The notes under the pieces: model-generated | Databases searched by the model: none | Told to the model about the DNA's origin: nothing | Seen by the model: only the letters and a program-made list of their open reading frames with translations | NCBI GenBank assembly: GCA_016756695.1 | Contig: CP066701.1 | Coordinates: forward strand, 2,624,001-2,688,000 | DNA length: 64,000 nucleotides | From: Heyndrickxia sporothermodurans | GTDB taxonomy: Bacteria; Bacillota; Bacilli; Bacillales; Bacillaceae_C | Direction of reading: 5' to 3' | Position numbers and translations under genes: made by a program | Shown: positions 8,056 to 17,526 of the stretch, in pieces | Position numbering within the stretch: position 1 is the first letter of the stretch | Layout of the letters: each line of letters begins with the position of its first letter

Positions 8056-9531
8056 ATGAACAATATAATACCAAACTTTTTAAAGCATAGAGCATTTTTA
8101 ACACCGAAACGAAAGGCCCTTCTATTTGACAATAAAGAGTGGAGCTTTTCAGAACTGTATAAAGAAGTTGAAGTATATGCAAAGAAAATTGCATCACTAG
8201 GTGTGAAAAGAAAAGATACAGTTGCGCTTCTTTTGGCGAATCGTCCGCATACAGTAATAATTATTCATGCATTACAGCAATTAGGTATTACCACCGTATT
8301 CTTGAATCATCGACTAACCGCAAGTGAAATGGTTTTTCAATTAAAAGATAGTCAAACAGCTTTAGTAATTGGTGAAAAAGATTTAGAAAATAAACTAGCA
8401 GAAATACATGACATATATCCAACTCTAGTAATAAAGACAGTTGAAGAAGTTAAAAAACAAAAGGAAGAAAACTATCCAATTGTTAATGAATATTTAATGG
8501 ATGATGTATGTTCAATCATGTACACCTCAGGAACGACCGGCAACCCTAAAGGAGTACTTCAAACATACGGGAATCATTGGTGGAGTGCGATAGGCTCAGC
8601 CTTAAATCTTGGATTAGGGGAAGATGACGGTTGGCTATGTGCGGTCCCTTTGTTTCATATAAGCGGATTATCCATTTTAATGAGAAGTGTTATTTATGGA
8701 ATGCCGGTTTATTTATATGAACAATTTAATGAGAAAATCATTAATGAGAGGTTGCAATCAGGCAGTGTGACGATTATGTCAGTAGTAAGTACAATGCTTT
8801 ATCGATTGCTTGAAAATTTGAAAGAAAATCGATACCATGAACGTTTCCGCTGCATGCTTTTAGGAGGCGGCCCTGCACCTAAATCATTGCTTGAGGCATG
8901 TTTAGAGAAAAATATTCCTGTCTTTCAATCGTACGGTATGACTGAAACTTCCTCTCAAATTGTCACTTTATCTCCCGAAGATAGTTTATTAAAGATTGGT
9001 TCAGCGGGTAAGCCGTTATTCCCTTCACAGCTGAAAATAATGTCAGATGGAAAACAATTAGCTGCTAATCAACCGGGCGAAATCGTTGTGAAAGGCCCCA
9101 ATATTACGATTGGATATTTAAATCGAATGGAAGCCAATCGTAAACATTTTAAAAACGGATGGTTTTTCACGGGTGATATAGGTTATGTAGATGAAGAGGG
9201 GTATTTATTTGTTCTTGATCGACGTTCGGATTTAATTATTTCTGGCGGAGAGAATATTTATCCTGCTGAAATTGAAGATGTATTGTTATCACATCCAAAC
9301 GTTGTGGAAGCGGGTGTAACAGGTATCGACCATTCATTATGGGGCCAGGTTCCAATTGGGTTTGTTGTTTGTAAACAATTCATTGAGGAAGCTGAATTAA
9401 TTACGTATTGTCAGGAAAGACTTGCTAAATATAAAATTCCGAGCAAAATTTATTTTGTCAGTGAATTGCCTAGAAATGCATCGAATAAATTACTCCGTCG
9501 AAAATTAAAAGAGCTAATTCCAAGAGGATGA
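8056..9531 (+). CDS. menE: o-Succinylbenzoate--CoA ligase MenE
   Basis: Activates o-succinylbenzoate with ATP and CoA. The 491-residue adenylate-forming enzyme has the P-loop YTSGTTGNPKG at about residue 156, the QSYGMTETSS motif, the TGD motif and the C-terminal lysine segment NASNKLLRRKL. Start ATG 8056 is chosen for AAAGGTGA 5 nt upstream; an in-frame GTG at 8047 falls inside that site. Ends 4 nt before menC. Confidence 0.95.
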   Translation: MNNIIPNFLKHRAFLTPKRKALLFDNKEWSFSELYKEVEVYAKKIASLGVKRKDTVALLLANRPHTVIIIHALQQLGITTVFLNHRLTASEMVFQLKDSQTALVIGEKDLENKLAEIHDIYPTLVIKTVEEVKKQKEENYPIVNEYLMDDVCSIMYTSGTTGNPKGVLQTYGNHWWSAIGSALNLGLGEDDGWLCAVPLFHISGLSILMRSVIYGMPVYLYEQFNEKIINERLQSGSVTIMSVVSTMLYRLLENLKENRYHERFRCMLLGGGPAPKSLLEACLEKNIPVFQSYGMTETSSQIVTLSPEDSLLKIGSAGKPLFPSQLKIMSDGKQLAANQPGEIVVKGPNITIGYLNRMEANRKHFKNGWFFTGDIGYVDEEGYLFVLDRRSDLIISGGENIYPAEIEDVLLSHPNVVEAGVTGIDHSLWGQVPIGFVVCKQFIEEAELITYCQERLAKYKIPSKIYFVSELPRNASNKLLRRKLKELIPRG

Positions 9532-9535
9532 TCAT

Positions 9536-10648
9536 ATGAGAATTCACGAAGTAAATATTTTCATTATTAAAATGCCTTTAAAACAGCCGTTTACTACAGC
9601 ATTAGAAACGGTCAACGAACGAGAAGGAATCATTTTGGAAGTAATTGATGAACAAGGGGAAAAAGGCTATGGAGAAGTTGTCGCATTTTCCACGCCATGG
9701 TACACAGAAGAAACGGTTAAAACTTGTTATCACATGTTAAAGGATCTTTTAATCCCATTAGTTTTGGATAAACAAATAAATCATCCAAATGATCTCCAAA
9801 TGATTTTTAACCATATTAGAGGAAACCATATGGCAAAGGCGGGGCTTGAAACAGCTATATGGGACTTATATTCAAAACTTGTATCAAAACCGCTTTGGAC
9901 AGTGGTTAATGGTGTTCGAGATGAAGTGCTTGCTGGAGTAGTTGTTGGAACAGCTAATATAAATGATGCGATTGAACAAATACACGTTTATTTAGAAGAT
10001 GGATATGAACGAGTTAAAGTAAAAATTAAACCTGGGAAAGATTATCAGCTTATTAAAGAAATTCGCACATATTTCCCTGATCTCGCTTTAATGGCAGATG
10101 CTAATTCTTCTTACACATTAAATGATATAGATGTATTAAAATCGCTTGACAAGTTTAATTTGTTAATGATTGAGCAGCCATTAGCCGTTGATGATATTGT
10201 TAAACATTCGATTTTACAAAAAGAATTGAAAACTCCAATTTGCCTTGATGAAAGTATCATTACTTATCATGATGCTGAAAGTGCAATTCGGCTTAATAGT
10301 TGCGGTGTCATTAATATTAAAATTGGCCGTGTTGGCGGTTTACACAATGCAATTGCTATACATGATTTATGTCAAAAAAACAATATTCAAGTCTGGTGCG
10401 GAGGAATGATTGAGTTTGGAGTGTCCAGAGCACATAATATAGCTCTTTCTACAAAAGAGGGTTTTACCATTCCAGGAGATCTTTCTGCATCCAATCGCTT
10501 TTGGGAAGAGGATATCATATATCCTCAAGTAGAAGTAGCTAATGGAAAAGTAAAAGTTCCGAATCAGCCAGGAATTGGTTTTGATATAAATTTTAATCGG
10601 CTTCATCAAGTGACTACCTATCACGAAAATATAAACTGCAAGCACTAA
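9536..10648 (+). CDS. menC: o-Succinylbenzoate synthase MenC
   Basis: Dehydrates SHCHC to o-succinylbenzoate. Member of the enolase superfamily with the catalytic KVKIKPG (KxK), metal ligands in MADANSSY, EQPLAVDD and CLDES, and the second catalytic lysine in NIKIGRVGG. The 370-residue length is typical. Its place after menE means gene order does not follow pathway order, as in B. subtilis. Last gene of the operon. Confidence 0.95.
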   Translation: MRIHEVNIFIIKMPLKQPFTTALETVNEREGIILEVIDEQGEKGYGEVVAFSTPWYTEETVKTCYHMLKDLLIPLVLDKQINHPNDLQMIFNHIRGNHMAKAGLETAIWDLYSKLVSKPLWTVVNGVRDEVLAGVVVGTANINDAIEQIHVYLEDGYERVKVKIKPGKDYQLIKEIRTYFPDLALMADANSSYTLNDIDVLKSLDKFNLLMIEQPLAVDDIVKHSILQKELKTPICLDESIITYHDAESAIRLNSCGVINIKIGRVGGLHNAIAIHDLCQKNNIQVWCGGMIEFGVSRAHNIALSTKEGFTIPGDLSASNRFWEEDIIYPQVEVANGKVKVPNQPGIGFDINFNRLHQVTTYHENINCKH

Positions 10649-10669
10649 AGTAGTACTTGCAGTTTTATA
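10631..10669. terminator. Bidirectional terminator after menC
   Basis: ATAAACTGCAAG / CTTGCAGTTTTAT stem with an AT-rich tail on both strands, between two convergent genes. The left arm overlaps the last menC codons. Confidence 0.8.
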
Positions 10670-10831
10670 TTACCAGTTACCTTCAGGTTTAAATGTTTTG
10701 CAATCAGTTTCTTCTGTATTTTTTGCTTGATCCCCTTTATGGCTAACTACGTATATTTCATCTGCAGAACAGCGATTTCCCTTTGCCCAATAATGACAAT
10801 TTTTCACTTCACATAATACATCTTTTGCCAT
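10670..10831 (-). CDS. DUF1540 small cysteine protein
   Basis: A 53-residue protein (MAKDVLCEV...) with cysteines at 7, 12, 21 and 44, the spacing of the DUF1540 family, which probably binds a metal. The start has the site GGGGTGAGG 4-5 nt upstream. Function unknown; many spore-formers carry one or more copies. Transcribed towards menC. Confidence 0.85.
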   Translation of the reverse strand: MAKDVLCEVKNCHYWAKGNRCSADEIYVVSHKGDQAKNTEETDCKTFKPEGNW

Positions 10832-10922
10832 TGTACCTCACCCCTTAAAAGGTTTTTATGATACAAAATTAGTTTCTGTATTAGTGGGAAGATCTATGAT
10901 TGGAAAGTAACGCCATTCATTA

Positions 10923-11162
10923 TTAATCATTTCGGGGATGTTTCTTTTTTTCAGGAACTGGATCAAAACCGCCCGGATGTAAGGGATGGCATTTAAGTAT
11001 TCTTTTAATGGTTAAAAAGCCCCCATGAAATGCACCAAATCGTTTTATCGCCTCGAGTCCATATTGAGAACATGTCGGGTAAAAGCGGCATGTTGGCGGC
11101 TTAAGTGGGGATATAACAATTTGATAAAATCGAATTATTTTAATAAAAATAAATTTTATCAT
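10923..11162 (-). CDS. yidD: Membrane protein insertion efficiency factor YidD
   Basis: 79 residues with the YidD signature ([30 protein letters not shown]) and the conserved [13 protein letters not shown]. YidD is a small membrane-associated protein that helps YidC-dependent insertion. The N-terminus is amphipathic. In B. subtilis the homologue (ytjA) lies in the same neighbourhood. Single gene. Confidence 0.95.
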   Translation of the reverse strand: MIKFIFIKIIRFYQIVISPLKPPTCRFYPTCSQYGLEAIKRFGAFHGGFLTIKRILKCHPLHPGGFDPVPEKKKHPRND

Positions 11163-11213
11163 AAGAAGTAGGACATCCTTGTAAAAAAATTATTTGTACA
11201 ATTGAGGAAATAA

Positions 11214-11384
11214 TTAAGAATCGCTCTTTTTGTTTATTTCATCATTATTTGTTTTGATATTAGGATTATTTTCAATAGGATCTATTGTATGCTTGTACGA
11301 ATACGCTTTTGAAGTTGTTAGAGCGGATGCGAGAATAATCACGATAATAATTAAAATCGATACAATCATAATGAATGTGTACAA
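11214..11384 (-). CDS. ytzI: Small membrane protein YtzI
   Basis: A 56-residue protein starting at TTG (11384) behind AGGAGG. Residues 4-21 form one transmembrane helix (FIMIVSILIIIVIILASA), followed by ALTTSKAYSYKHTIDP and a polar tail. This matches the YtzI type found near dps in B. subtilis, as I remember it. Function unknown. It is preferred over a 76-residue frame on the other strand here, which lacks a ribosome binding site. Confidence 0.75.
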   Translation of the reverse strand: MYTFIMIVSILIIIVIILASALTTSKAYSYKHTIDPIENNPNIKTNNDEINKKSDS

Positions 11385-11511
11385 TGGATTAAACCTCCTA
11401 ATTAAATATCTAACCTATATTTTAGCATGTAAATTCATTTTTTGTGAAAGATATAACTAGATGTTTAAACAAATTTGTGAAAGGGTATATACATTTTAGG
11501 AGGAGATACAT

Positions 11512-11958
11512 ATGGAAAAACAATTACAAGAAGTCCAAGAGGTATTAAATAAACAAGTAGCAAACTGGACAGTACTTTATACAAAGCTCCATCATTTTCA
11601 TTGGTATGTAAAAGGTCATCATTTCTTTTCACTTCATGAAAAATTAGAGGAGTTATACAATAAAGCAGATTCCGTTATTGATGAATTCGCTGAAAGGTTA
11701 CTTGCTATTAATGGCAAACCAGTATCCACGTTGAAAGGTTCATTGGAATTATCGAGTATAAAAGAAGCCGAAACCATTCCGACAGCTGATGAAATGGTGA
11801 AAGAAGTTGTAAATGATTTTACCATCCTTATCGGTGAATTGAAGGAAGGAATTGCTTTAACTAATGATGCAAAAGATGAAGTAACAGGAGATATGTTTAT
11901 TTCGCTTCAAGGCGAATTAGAAAAACATGTTTGGATGTTAAAAGCATATTTAGGATAA
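11512..11958 (+). CDS. dps: Dps-family DNA-binding ferritin-like protein
   Basis: 148 residues with the Dps ferroxidase region LHHFHWYVKGHHFFSLHEKLEELY (His30-Trp31), the partner DSVIDEFAERL and a C-terminal helix. Dps dodecamers oxidise Fe(II) with peroxide and protect DNA. The start has AGGAGGAGATACAT before ATG. B. subtilis has dps (sigma-B-controlled) and mrgA (PerR-controlled); position fits dps, but I cannot tell the regulator from the sequence. Confidence 0.93.
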   Translation: MEKQLQEVQEVLNKQVANWTVLYTKLHHFHWYVKGHHFFSLHEKLEELYNKADSVIDEFAERLLAINGKPVSTLKGSLELSSIKEAETIPTADEMVKEVVNDFTILIGELKEGIALTNDAKDEVTGDMFISLQGELEKHVWMLKAYLG

Positions 11959-11995
11959 AAATAGAGGAAACTGTTATGATGAACAGTTTCCTTCT

Positions 11996-12247
11996 TTAAT
12001 GCAAAAATTTCGATTTCGTATGGTGGGTTACATCGGTAGTATGACCGGCAAATTTGTTTTTAAGGCTTTCAATTAAATAGAGACTAATAAAGTATTGGAA
12101 CTCCTCGTCATTCATGTCTTCAACTATTTTCATTAAATCATTTCGATCCGATTCTTCAAGTACTGCATATGCAATGATATCAATATCTTCGTCGTCTCCA
12201 GTCAAACGATTTTGATAAAATTCAAATAGCTCATCGACAAGTCTCAC
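11996..12247 (-). CDS. Small acidic conserved protein (DUF6154-like)
   Basis: 83 residues (MRLVDELFEFYQNRLTGDDEDID...), rich in Asp and Glu, helical, with no signal or membrane segment. GTG at 12247 is preferred because AAAGGATGA lies upstream; an ATG at 12256 overlaps that site. It resembles a Bacillus family that I recall as DUF6154, which I could not confirm. Function unknown. Confidence 0.7.
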   Translation of the reverse strand: MRLVDELFEFYQNRLTGDDEDIDIIAYAVLEESDRNDLMKIVEDMNDEEFQYFISLYLIESLKNKFAGHTTDVTHHTKSKFLH

Positions 12248-12345
12248 ACTAATCATCCTTTTTTCATGACTTAAGAATATTTTTGCTTAATTTGTGGGAA
12301 ACGATACATATAGAATAAATTTATCTTTACGTGAGGAGTGCAGGA

Positions 12346-12675
12346 ATGGATCAGCAAAAAAACACCTATTATATTAATGTCGGCAGTGGAGAAATATCGA
12401 GGAGCTCAACTGATTCTCCATGGAATTTTAAAATAGAAGCAACTGATGAGGAGATTACTCGTTTAAGGCAAATTTTTGATGCTAATTATGATGAGGAAAT
12501 AGACGGATTTTGGCGGGCACATATTCCTTTTAGGGAGTATCATCATGATCGCTCGAATGATGAATATGATAAACACATGCTTAAAGTGTATCAAATGATT
12601 TATGAATTAGGGGATCAAGAGGCAAAGCAGCATATTGACAATATTGGTATTTTAAAGGATTTTACGTCGGAATAA
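12346..12675 (+). CDS. Conserved hypothetical protein
   Basis: A 109-residue soluble acidic protein with a conserved-looking core (SPWNFKIEATDEEITRLRQIFD, FWRAHIPFREYHHDRSNDEYD). Bacillus genomes carry a similar protein at this site, usually labelled hydrolase without proof. The start at 12346 has GAGGAG 7-8 nt upstream. No catalytic motif recognised. Confidence 0.75.
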   Translation: MDQQKNTYYINVGSGEISRSSTDSPWNFKIEATDEEITRLRQIFDANYDEEIDGFWRAHIPFREYHHDRSNDEYDKHMLKVYQMIYELGDQEAKQHIDNIGILKDFTSE

Positions 12676-12680
12676 CGAAA

Positions 12681-12708
12681 ATCCAGTAACTTTAGCAAGT
12701 TGCTGGAT
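12681..12708. terminator. Hairpin between convergent genes
   Basis: ATCCAG..AACTT / AAGTT..CTGGAT with a 4-nt loop. It lacks a good T run on either side, so its role as a terminator is uncertain. Confidence 0.45.
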
Positions 12709-12714
12709 GATAAA

Positions 12715-13572
12715 TTAATTAATTTTTTTGGCAGTATCTTTTACTTCTTTAGGAACTTTAATTTCATTTACTTTATTGTAATTTGAGTACGTTCCTTTCA
12801 TTTCTTGCTTTAAATTTATTTTTTGGCCTTCCATAGCCATTTCCATTTCTTGCGTCATGTTTAATGAATTAACATTAAATGTCTTTTTATCAATAAATAT
12901 TTCATAGTTAACATTTTTAAAGGTAATGTTATTAAGTGCATCGACATTTTCTTTAAGACCATCTGGCATCATTTGTTTGGCATTTTCCTTTAAAAACTGA
13001 TCAAACTTCTCTCCGGATGCTTTCAAATTCAAAATATATTGGTTATCATCTTGTTTGAATGAGAAATCATCAGTAAATTGTTGTAATTGTTTAAGTTGTT
13101 CAGCAGGGTTTGCTTGTTGTTCAGGCATTTGTAATATTTGCTTTGATAGCTCTTCAGGCATTTGCATCCATTGTTTTGATGCTGGATCATATAAAAAGAA
13201 ACCTTCCTTCGTCAAATATGACTCCATATCCATAGCTTGGTTTTGAGTGGCGTCATCCCCGCCTTCAACATTCATTTTCATTTTTTGGTACATCGCTAAC
13301 GGATTCAACACCATATCAATAGACATATTTGAATTAATATTCATTGGTGTTGGTTGACTTGGTGCCGTCATTTCTTGCTTAAGATCCATATCCATATGCA
13401 CACTTTTTAAATTTTTAGATGCGTCTGTCGTTTTTTCAAATACTTCCTTAAGAGTTAGACTATCCTTCTTCTGAGGTTTGACTTTTGAATCGACTGGATC
13501 GGCTGTCTCGCTACAAGCAGCTAAGCTGAATATAAACATAACTGAAACGAGACTAATTAATAATTTTTTCAT
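12715..13572 (-). CDS. Lipoprotein, DUF6612-like
   Basis: 285 residues with a lipoprotein signal (MKKLLISLVSVMFIFSLAAC; lipobox LAAC) and an extracellular domain rich in Met and Gln. The layout (TDASKNLKSVHMDMDLKQEM... YEIFIDKKTFNVNSLNMTQEM) is typical of LppX/LolA-fold-like Bacillus lipoproteins. Start 13572 is chosen because AAAGGAGTGA lies upstream; the longer GTG frame would include it. Ligand unknown. Confidence 0.82.
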   Translation of the reverse strand: MKKLLISLVSVMFIFSLAACSETADPVDSKVKPQKKDSLTLKEVFEKTTDASKNLKSVHMDMDLKQEMTAPSQPTPMNINSNMSIDMVLNPLAMYQKMKMNVEGGDDATQNQAMDMESYLTKEGFFLYDPASKQWMQMPEELSKQILQMPEQQANPAEQLKQLQQFTDDFSFKQDDNQYILNLKASGEKFDQFLKENAKQMMPDGLKENVDALNNITFKNVNYEIFIDKKTFNVNSLNMTQEMEMAMEGQKINLKQEMKGTYSNYNKVNEIKVPKEVKDTAKKIN

Positions 13573-13636
13573 AAAACGAATATCACTCCTTTTTGTTATC
13601 ACTTATATGTACGATATCATCCGAAAAAGGTTTCAT

Positions 13637-13673
13637 AAAAAATTCGCCGATTATAAAAAATCGACGAATTTTC
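13637..13673 (-). terminator. Terminator after ytlD
   Basis: AAAATTCGCCGATT / AATCGACGAATTTT with a T-rich tail on the minus strand, directly at the ytlD stop. Confidence 0.75.
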
Positions 13674-14481
13674 ATGAATCTTTTTTCACTAATTTTTTTT
13701 CTAATATAGCAACTAATTGGTACATAATTGTAGCAATGACAGCAACAATCATTAATGAAAGCATAACTAAGGTGAAATTAAATACTTGGAAGCCGTAGAT
13801 GATTAAATAACCAAGACCTTTTGATGCAACTAAATACTCACCGACAATAACACCAACCCAAGATAATCCAACATTTACTTTTAAGGTTGAGATAATAGTT
13901 GGAAAAGTTGCAGGAAGAATGGCCTCTTTAAACTTTTGTCCCCTCGAAGCACCAAATGTTTGTAATACTTTTATATAGTTTGGGTCGACATCACGAAATG
14001 CTGTATAGATAACGATGGTTGTTACGATAACTGAAATAATGATGCCCATCGCAATACTGGAATTTAAACCTGTTCCGAAAATAACAATTAACATTGGACC
14101 AAATGCAACTTTTGGCATCGCATTAAAAACAACGAGATAAGGGTCGAGAATTTTTGAGAGTTTTGGAGACCACCAAAGAATACCAGCTAATATAGCACCT
14201 AAAAGAGTTCCAAGTATGAATCCCAGCATCGTTTCATATACAGTCACCCCGGTATGCAAATACAAACTGCCATCTTGAAGTTTACTAATGAATAATTTCC
14301 ATATTTTTGACGGTGAACTAAAGATAAGCGGGTTAATCCAATGGTAACGACTGGCTACTTCCCATAAAGCGAAAAATGCAAATAAGATGATAATTTGATA
14401 TAGACGAACCAATCTTTTTTCTTTTCTCAAGTGATGAAGATATTGTTGATGAAGGAGTTCGGTATTATCCGTCATTTTCAA
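13672..14481 (-). CDS. ytlD: ABC transporter permease YtlD
   Basis: 269-residue inner-membrane permease of the SsuC/TauC type with about six hydrophobic segments. The conserved EAA loop is seen in [34 protein letters not shown]. It pairs with YtlC and YtlA. The start overlaps ytlC by 17 nt. Substrate unknown; related systems take up sulfonates, nitrate or thiamine precursors. Confidence 0.9.
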   Translation of the reverse strand: MKMTDNTELLHQQYLHHLRKEKRLVRLYQIIILFAFFALWEVASRYHWINPLIFSSPSKIWKLFISKLQDGSLYLHTGVTVYETMLGFILGTLLGAILAGILWWSPKLSKILDPYLVVFNAMPKVAFGPMLIVIFGTGLNSSIAMGIIISVIVTTIVIYTAFRDVDPNYIKVLQTFGASRGQKFKEAILPATFPTIISTLKVNVGLSWVGVIVGEYLVASKGLGYLIIYGFQVFNFTLVMLSLMIVAVIATIMYQLVAILEKKLVKKDS

Positions 14482-15238
14482 GTGACTCCAACTCCTTCCA
14501 AATTTCTTGAAATAATATTGAATACGCTTCTTTACTTCTTACATCAAATGGACGGAGATTGCGCAATTCCTCTGGAACGGAGAATACTTTGTGTAATCTT
14601 CCCGGCTTAGCATTAAATAATAATATTCGGTCACTCATCGAAATGGCTTCTCCAATGTCATGGGTGACAAGGACTGCTGTTTTTCGATAGGCTTTAAGCG
14701 TATCAAAGACTAAATCCTCTAATTTTAATTTTGTTTGGTAATCTAATGCAGAGAAAGGCTCATCTAAAAATAATATTTTCGGATTGATCGCAAGTGTTCG
14801 CACTAATGCGACCCTTTGTCTCATTCCACCTGAAAGCTGTTTAGGATATTGCATTTCAATTCCACTTAAACCGATTTCTTTAAGGAGTCCGAGCGTTTTC
14901 TCCTTTTTTTCCGCGGTTAGTTGATTTTGAAGTTTTAACCCTAGTAAAATATTTTCTTCGATTGTTTTCCACGGAAATAAATAATCTTGTTGGAGCATAT
15001 ATCCAATTGAAGTCGTTTGCGAATTAGGTAACCTGCCATCAATCAATACTTTTCCTTCCGTTGGTGAAATTAAACCAGACAGTATGGATAACATTGTTGT
15101 TTTTCCGCAGCCACTAGGTCCTACTAAGGAAATAAACTCCCCTTCCTCTATGTCAAAACTTATATTTTGTAAGGCGTTTGTCACTGATTTCGGTGTGAAG
15201 TAACTATGGTGGACATTTTCGACGGTTAGGAAGCTCAT
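14465..15238 (-). CDS. ytlC: ABC transporter ATP-binding protein YtlC
   Basis: 257 residues with Walker [10 protein letters not shown], signature LSGGMRQR, Walker [13 protein letters not shown] and the switch histidine in VTHD. It powers the YtlD permease. The start has GGAGG about 12 nt upstream, inside the end of ytlA. Confidence 0.93.
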   Translation of the reverse strand: MSFLTVENVHHSYFTPKSVTNALQNISFDIEEGEFISLVGPSGCGKTTMLSILSGLISPTEGKVLIDGRLPNSQTTSIGYMLQQDYLFPWKTIEENILLGLKLQNQLTAEKKEKTLGLLKEIGLSGIEMQYPKQLSGGMRQRVALVRTLAINPKILFLDEPFSALDYQTKLKLEDLVFDTLKAYRKTAVLVTHDIGEAISMSDRILLFNAKPGRLHKVFSVPEELRNLRPFDVRSKEAYSILFQEIWKELESLENDG

Positions 15239-16259
15239 AGTATAAGAAAACCTCCTTATTATTTTGTAAAGCTTTTTCAGCGATGGAAGTATTGACTAGT
15301 GTTTTATAGTCGACTCTTTTTGGTAATTCACCAGCTTCTTCCATGATATCTTGTAGGTGATTCCAGCCTTCTTCATTTAATATTAAATCTGTTCCAAATG
15401 AACCTTGCTTTTGATATCGTTCAATGGAAGAGGCTAAGATTTCAACATCAACATCTTCAAAGAATGGTTGAACGACTTCGGCCACTTCTTTAGGATCATT
15501 TTCTTCTACCCATTTAGCTGCCTTATAAATAGCACGAACAAATTTTTCAAGTGTATCTTTATTTTTTTTAAGAAAACTTTCTTTCGCCATGTAATCGGTG
15601 TAGGGCACACTACCGGATTCCTTACCGAAAGAGGCAACAATATGACCTTTCCCTTCTTTTTCAAAAACGGATGCCGTCGGCTCGAATAATTGAACATAGT
15701 CCCCGGTTCCGGAAGCAAAAGCGTTTGCGACATTAGCAAAATCAATGTTTTGAATTAATTTCAAATCCTTATGTGGTTCGATTCCCTTATCTTTTAGTAC
15801 AAATTCGCCAACCATTTGCGGCATACCGCCTTTACGCTGACCGAGGAAAGTGGACCCTTTTAATTGATCCCATGAGAAGTTTTCCTTTTTTTCACGAGAA
15901 ACTAAGAAGGTTCCATCTGTTCTCGTTAGTTGGGCAAAATTAATGACCGGATCTTCAGCGCCTTGTGCATAAACGTAAATGGACGTTTCTGAACCAACTA
16001 ATGCTACATCGGCTCCATCAGACAATAAAGTCGTCATCGTTTTATCTCCACCAGCTGTTGTTTTTAAATCAATGTCCAGTCCTTCATCTTTAAAAAAACC
16101 TTTTTCAATTGCGACATATTGTGGTGTGTAGAAAACCGAACGTGTAACTTCTGCCACTCGAACTTTCTTTAAGGAATCTGTTTTGGAACAGGCACCTAGG
16201 GAAAAAATAAGAATGGCGGTCATTAATAGTGAGAAGCTAATTTTTAGCCCTTTTTTCAT
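15204..16259 (-). CDS. ytlA: ABC transporter substrate-binding lipoprotein YtlA
   Basis: 351 residues, lipoprotein signal with lipobox LGAC, then an NMT1/THI5/SsuA-type periplasmic binding fold (VFYTPQYVAIEKGFFKDEGLDIDLKTT). The last residues overlap ytlC by 35 nt, longer than usual, so the true end of the ancestral protein may be earlier. The ligand is not readable; no TPP or other riboswitch is visible upstream. Confidence 0.9.
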   Translation of the reverse strand: MKKGLKISFSLLMTAILIFSLGACSKTDSLKKVRVAEVTRSVFYTPQYVAIEKGFFKDEGLDIDLKTTAGGDKTMTTLLSDGADVALVGSETSIYVYAQGAEDPVINFAQLTRTDGTFLVSREKKENFSWDQLKGSTFLGQRKGGMPQMVGEFVLKDKGIEPHKDLKLIQNIDFANVANAFASGTGDYVQLFEPTASVFEKEGKGHIVASFGKESGSVPYTDYMAKESFLKKNKDTLEKFVRAIYKAAKWVEENDPKEVAEVVQPFFEDVDVEILASSIERYQKQGSFGTDLILNEEGWNHLQDIMEEAGELPKRVDYKTLVNTSIAEKALQNNKEVFLYYELPNRRKCPP

Positions 16260-16337
16260 GACCCATTATCCTCCTTTTTGTTACTAATTCTGATAAAGTA
16301 TCGTATGATAAACATAAAAATGTGTGAATGTCTATTT

Positions 16338-16369
16338 TTTAGAGGTTAGAGGTTGGAGGTTAGAATGTA
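16338..16369. repeat. Dispersed repeat arm next to ytmA start
   Basis: The stretch TTAGAGGTTAGAGGTTGG followed by AGGTTAGAAT matches the arms of the repeats at 1350-1449 and 19415-19489. It ends 2 bases before the ytmA ATG and supplies the only GGAGG in front of it. Confidence 0.6.
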
Positions 16370-17164
16370 ATGCAAAATAGTATCAGTTCATACGTAATTG
16401 AAAAGCAGCCTTTTCCTTCACCGAATCCAAACGTTCGAATGTGTATGATAACCTATGTGTCAGATGGGTTGAAGGTTAAGGGGTTATTAGCTGAGCCACG
16501 AGATGATAAAGAATATGATGGTTTTCTCTATTTAAGAGGGGGGATTAAAAACGTCGGTATGGTAAGACCAGCTCGTATTGGGCAATTTGCAGCAGAGGGA
16601 TTTATTGTATTTGCCCCTTTTTATCGAGGAAATCGCGGTGGGGAAGGGAATGAAGATTTTGGGGGAGAAGATCGAAAAGATGCATATACTGCTTTTGATC
16701 TTTTGAAGCAATACCGAAGAGTAAAAAGTAATCAAATACATATTTTTGGATTTTCAAGAGGAGGGATAATGGCTCTTCATACTGCGATCAATCGAAATGA
16801 TGCTAAATCGGTAGTGACATGGGGAGGTGTATCCGATATGTTCCTTACTTATTATGAAAGAAAAGATTTACGTAAAATGTTGAAACGAGTAATTGGCGGG
16901 ACACCGAAAAAATATCCGGAACTTTATCAAGAGCGAACCCCTTTATATTCGATCGACAAACTTAATCAACCAGTATTAATTATTCACGGAGTAAAAGACA
17001 GGAATGTTTCAATTGAACATGCAATAAGATTGGAAGAAAGGTTAAAAGTTTATAAAAAAGAAGTTGAGACATGGTATTTTCCAAATTATACTCATTATTT
17101 TCCACCTGTAATAAACCGTCAAATTGTTACTGATTTATGCTCCTGGATGAAAAGCAGGTCATAA
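16370..17164 (+). CDS. ytmA: Alpha/beta hydrolase YtmA (S9-peptidase-like)
   Basis: 264 residues of the prolyl-oligopeptidase/dienelactone-hydrolase type. It shows the nucleophile elbow GFSRGG, the acidic residue in IHGVKDRNVS and the C-terminal histidine in THYFPP. Close in layout to B. subtilis YtmA. Substrate unknown; no signal peptide. The ribosome binding site (GGAGG, 12 nt before ATG) lies in a dispersed repeat. Confidence 0.88.
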   Translation: MQNSISSYVIEKQPFPSPNPNVRMCMITYVSDGLKVKGLLAEPRDDKEYDGFLYLRGGIKNVGMVRPARIGQFAAEGFIVFAPFYRGNRGGEGNEDFGGEDRKDAYTAFDLLKQYRRVKSNQIHIFGFSRGGIMALHTAINRNDAKSVVTWGGVSDMFLTYYERKDLRKMLKRVIGGTPKKYPELYQERTPLYSIDKLNQPVLIIHGVKDRNVSIEHAIRLEERLKVYKKEVETWYFPNYTHYFPPVINRQIVTDLCSWMKSRS

Positions 17165-17212
17165 ACATGGTAAAATAAAAGGAATATTATGTTCGAAAGG
17201 GAGGCCGTAACG

Positions 17213-17455
17213 ATGGGGATGCCATTAGAATTAAATACAATGATCATAACTAAAGGAAATGAAAAAAGATTAGAAGAAAACTTATTCATATTGGAAAAGG
17301 AAGGATACCGTTTGTATCCAATTGATATTCCAATGGATATACGTAAAACGAAAGAAAGTGAAACAAGAGGAACTGCGGTAATTAGAAAGCTTGAGTGGGA
17401 AAGTGAAAAAACGAAAATCACATACCAACTAATTTCATTGAATTCAAGTAATTAA
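17213..17455 (+). CDS. ytmB: DUF2584 protein YtmB
   Basis: 80 residues (MGMPLELNTMIITKGNE...), the usual YtmB length. The start at 17213 has GGGAGG 8 nt upstream and is preferred over an ATG at 17189 that lies before this site. Soluble, probably a small beta-rich domain. Function unknown. Likely cotranscribed with ytmA (48-nt gap). Confidence 0.87.
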   Translation: MGMPLELNTMIITKGNEKRLEENLFILEKEGYRLYPIDIPMDIRKTKESETRGTAVIRKLEWESEKTKITYQLISLNSSN

Positions 17456-17472
17456 TGATAATCGATATAAAT

Positions 17473-17518
17473 AAAGGGACTGGTAGGAAAATGTTAGTCA
17501 TTTTCTTCCAGTCCCTTT
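17473..17518. terminator. Bidirectional terminator ytmB/pckA
   Basis: Strong stem AAAGGGACTGG...GAAAATG / CATTTTC...CCAGTCCCTTT with A/T runs on both sides, between convergent genes. Confidence 0.92.
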
Positions 17519-17526
17519 AATTTATA

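Noticed and set aside
11230-11460. 76-residue ORF on the plus strand
   Set aside because: The opposite strand carries a ytzI-like gene with AGGAGG and a clear membrane helix; the plus frame has no site.
15204-16310. TPP riboswitch for the ytl importer
   Set aside because: The leader before ytlA lacks the conserved THI-box sequences; a thiamine-precursor role is not supported.
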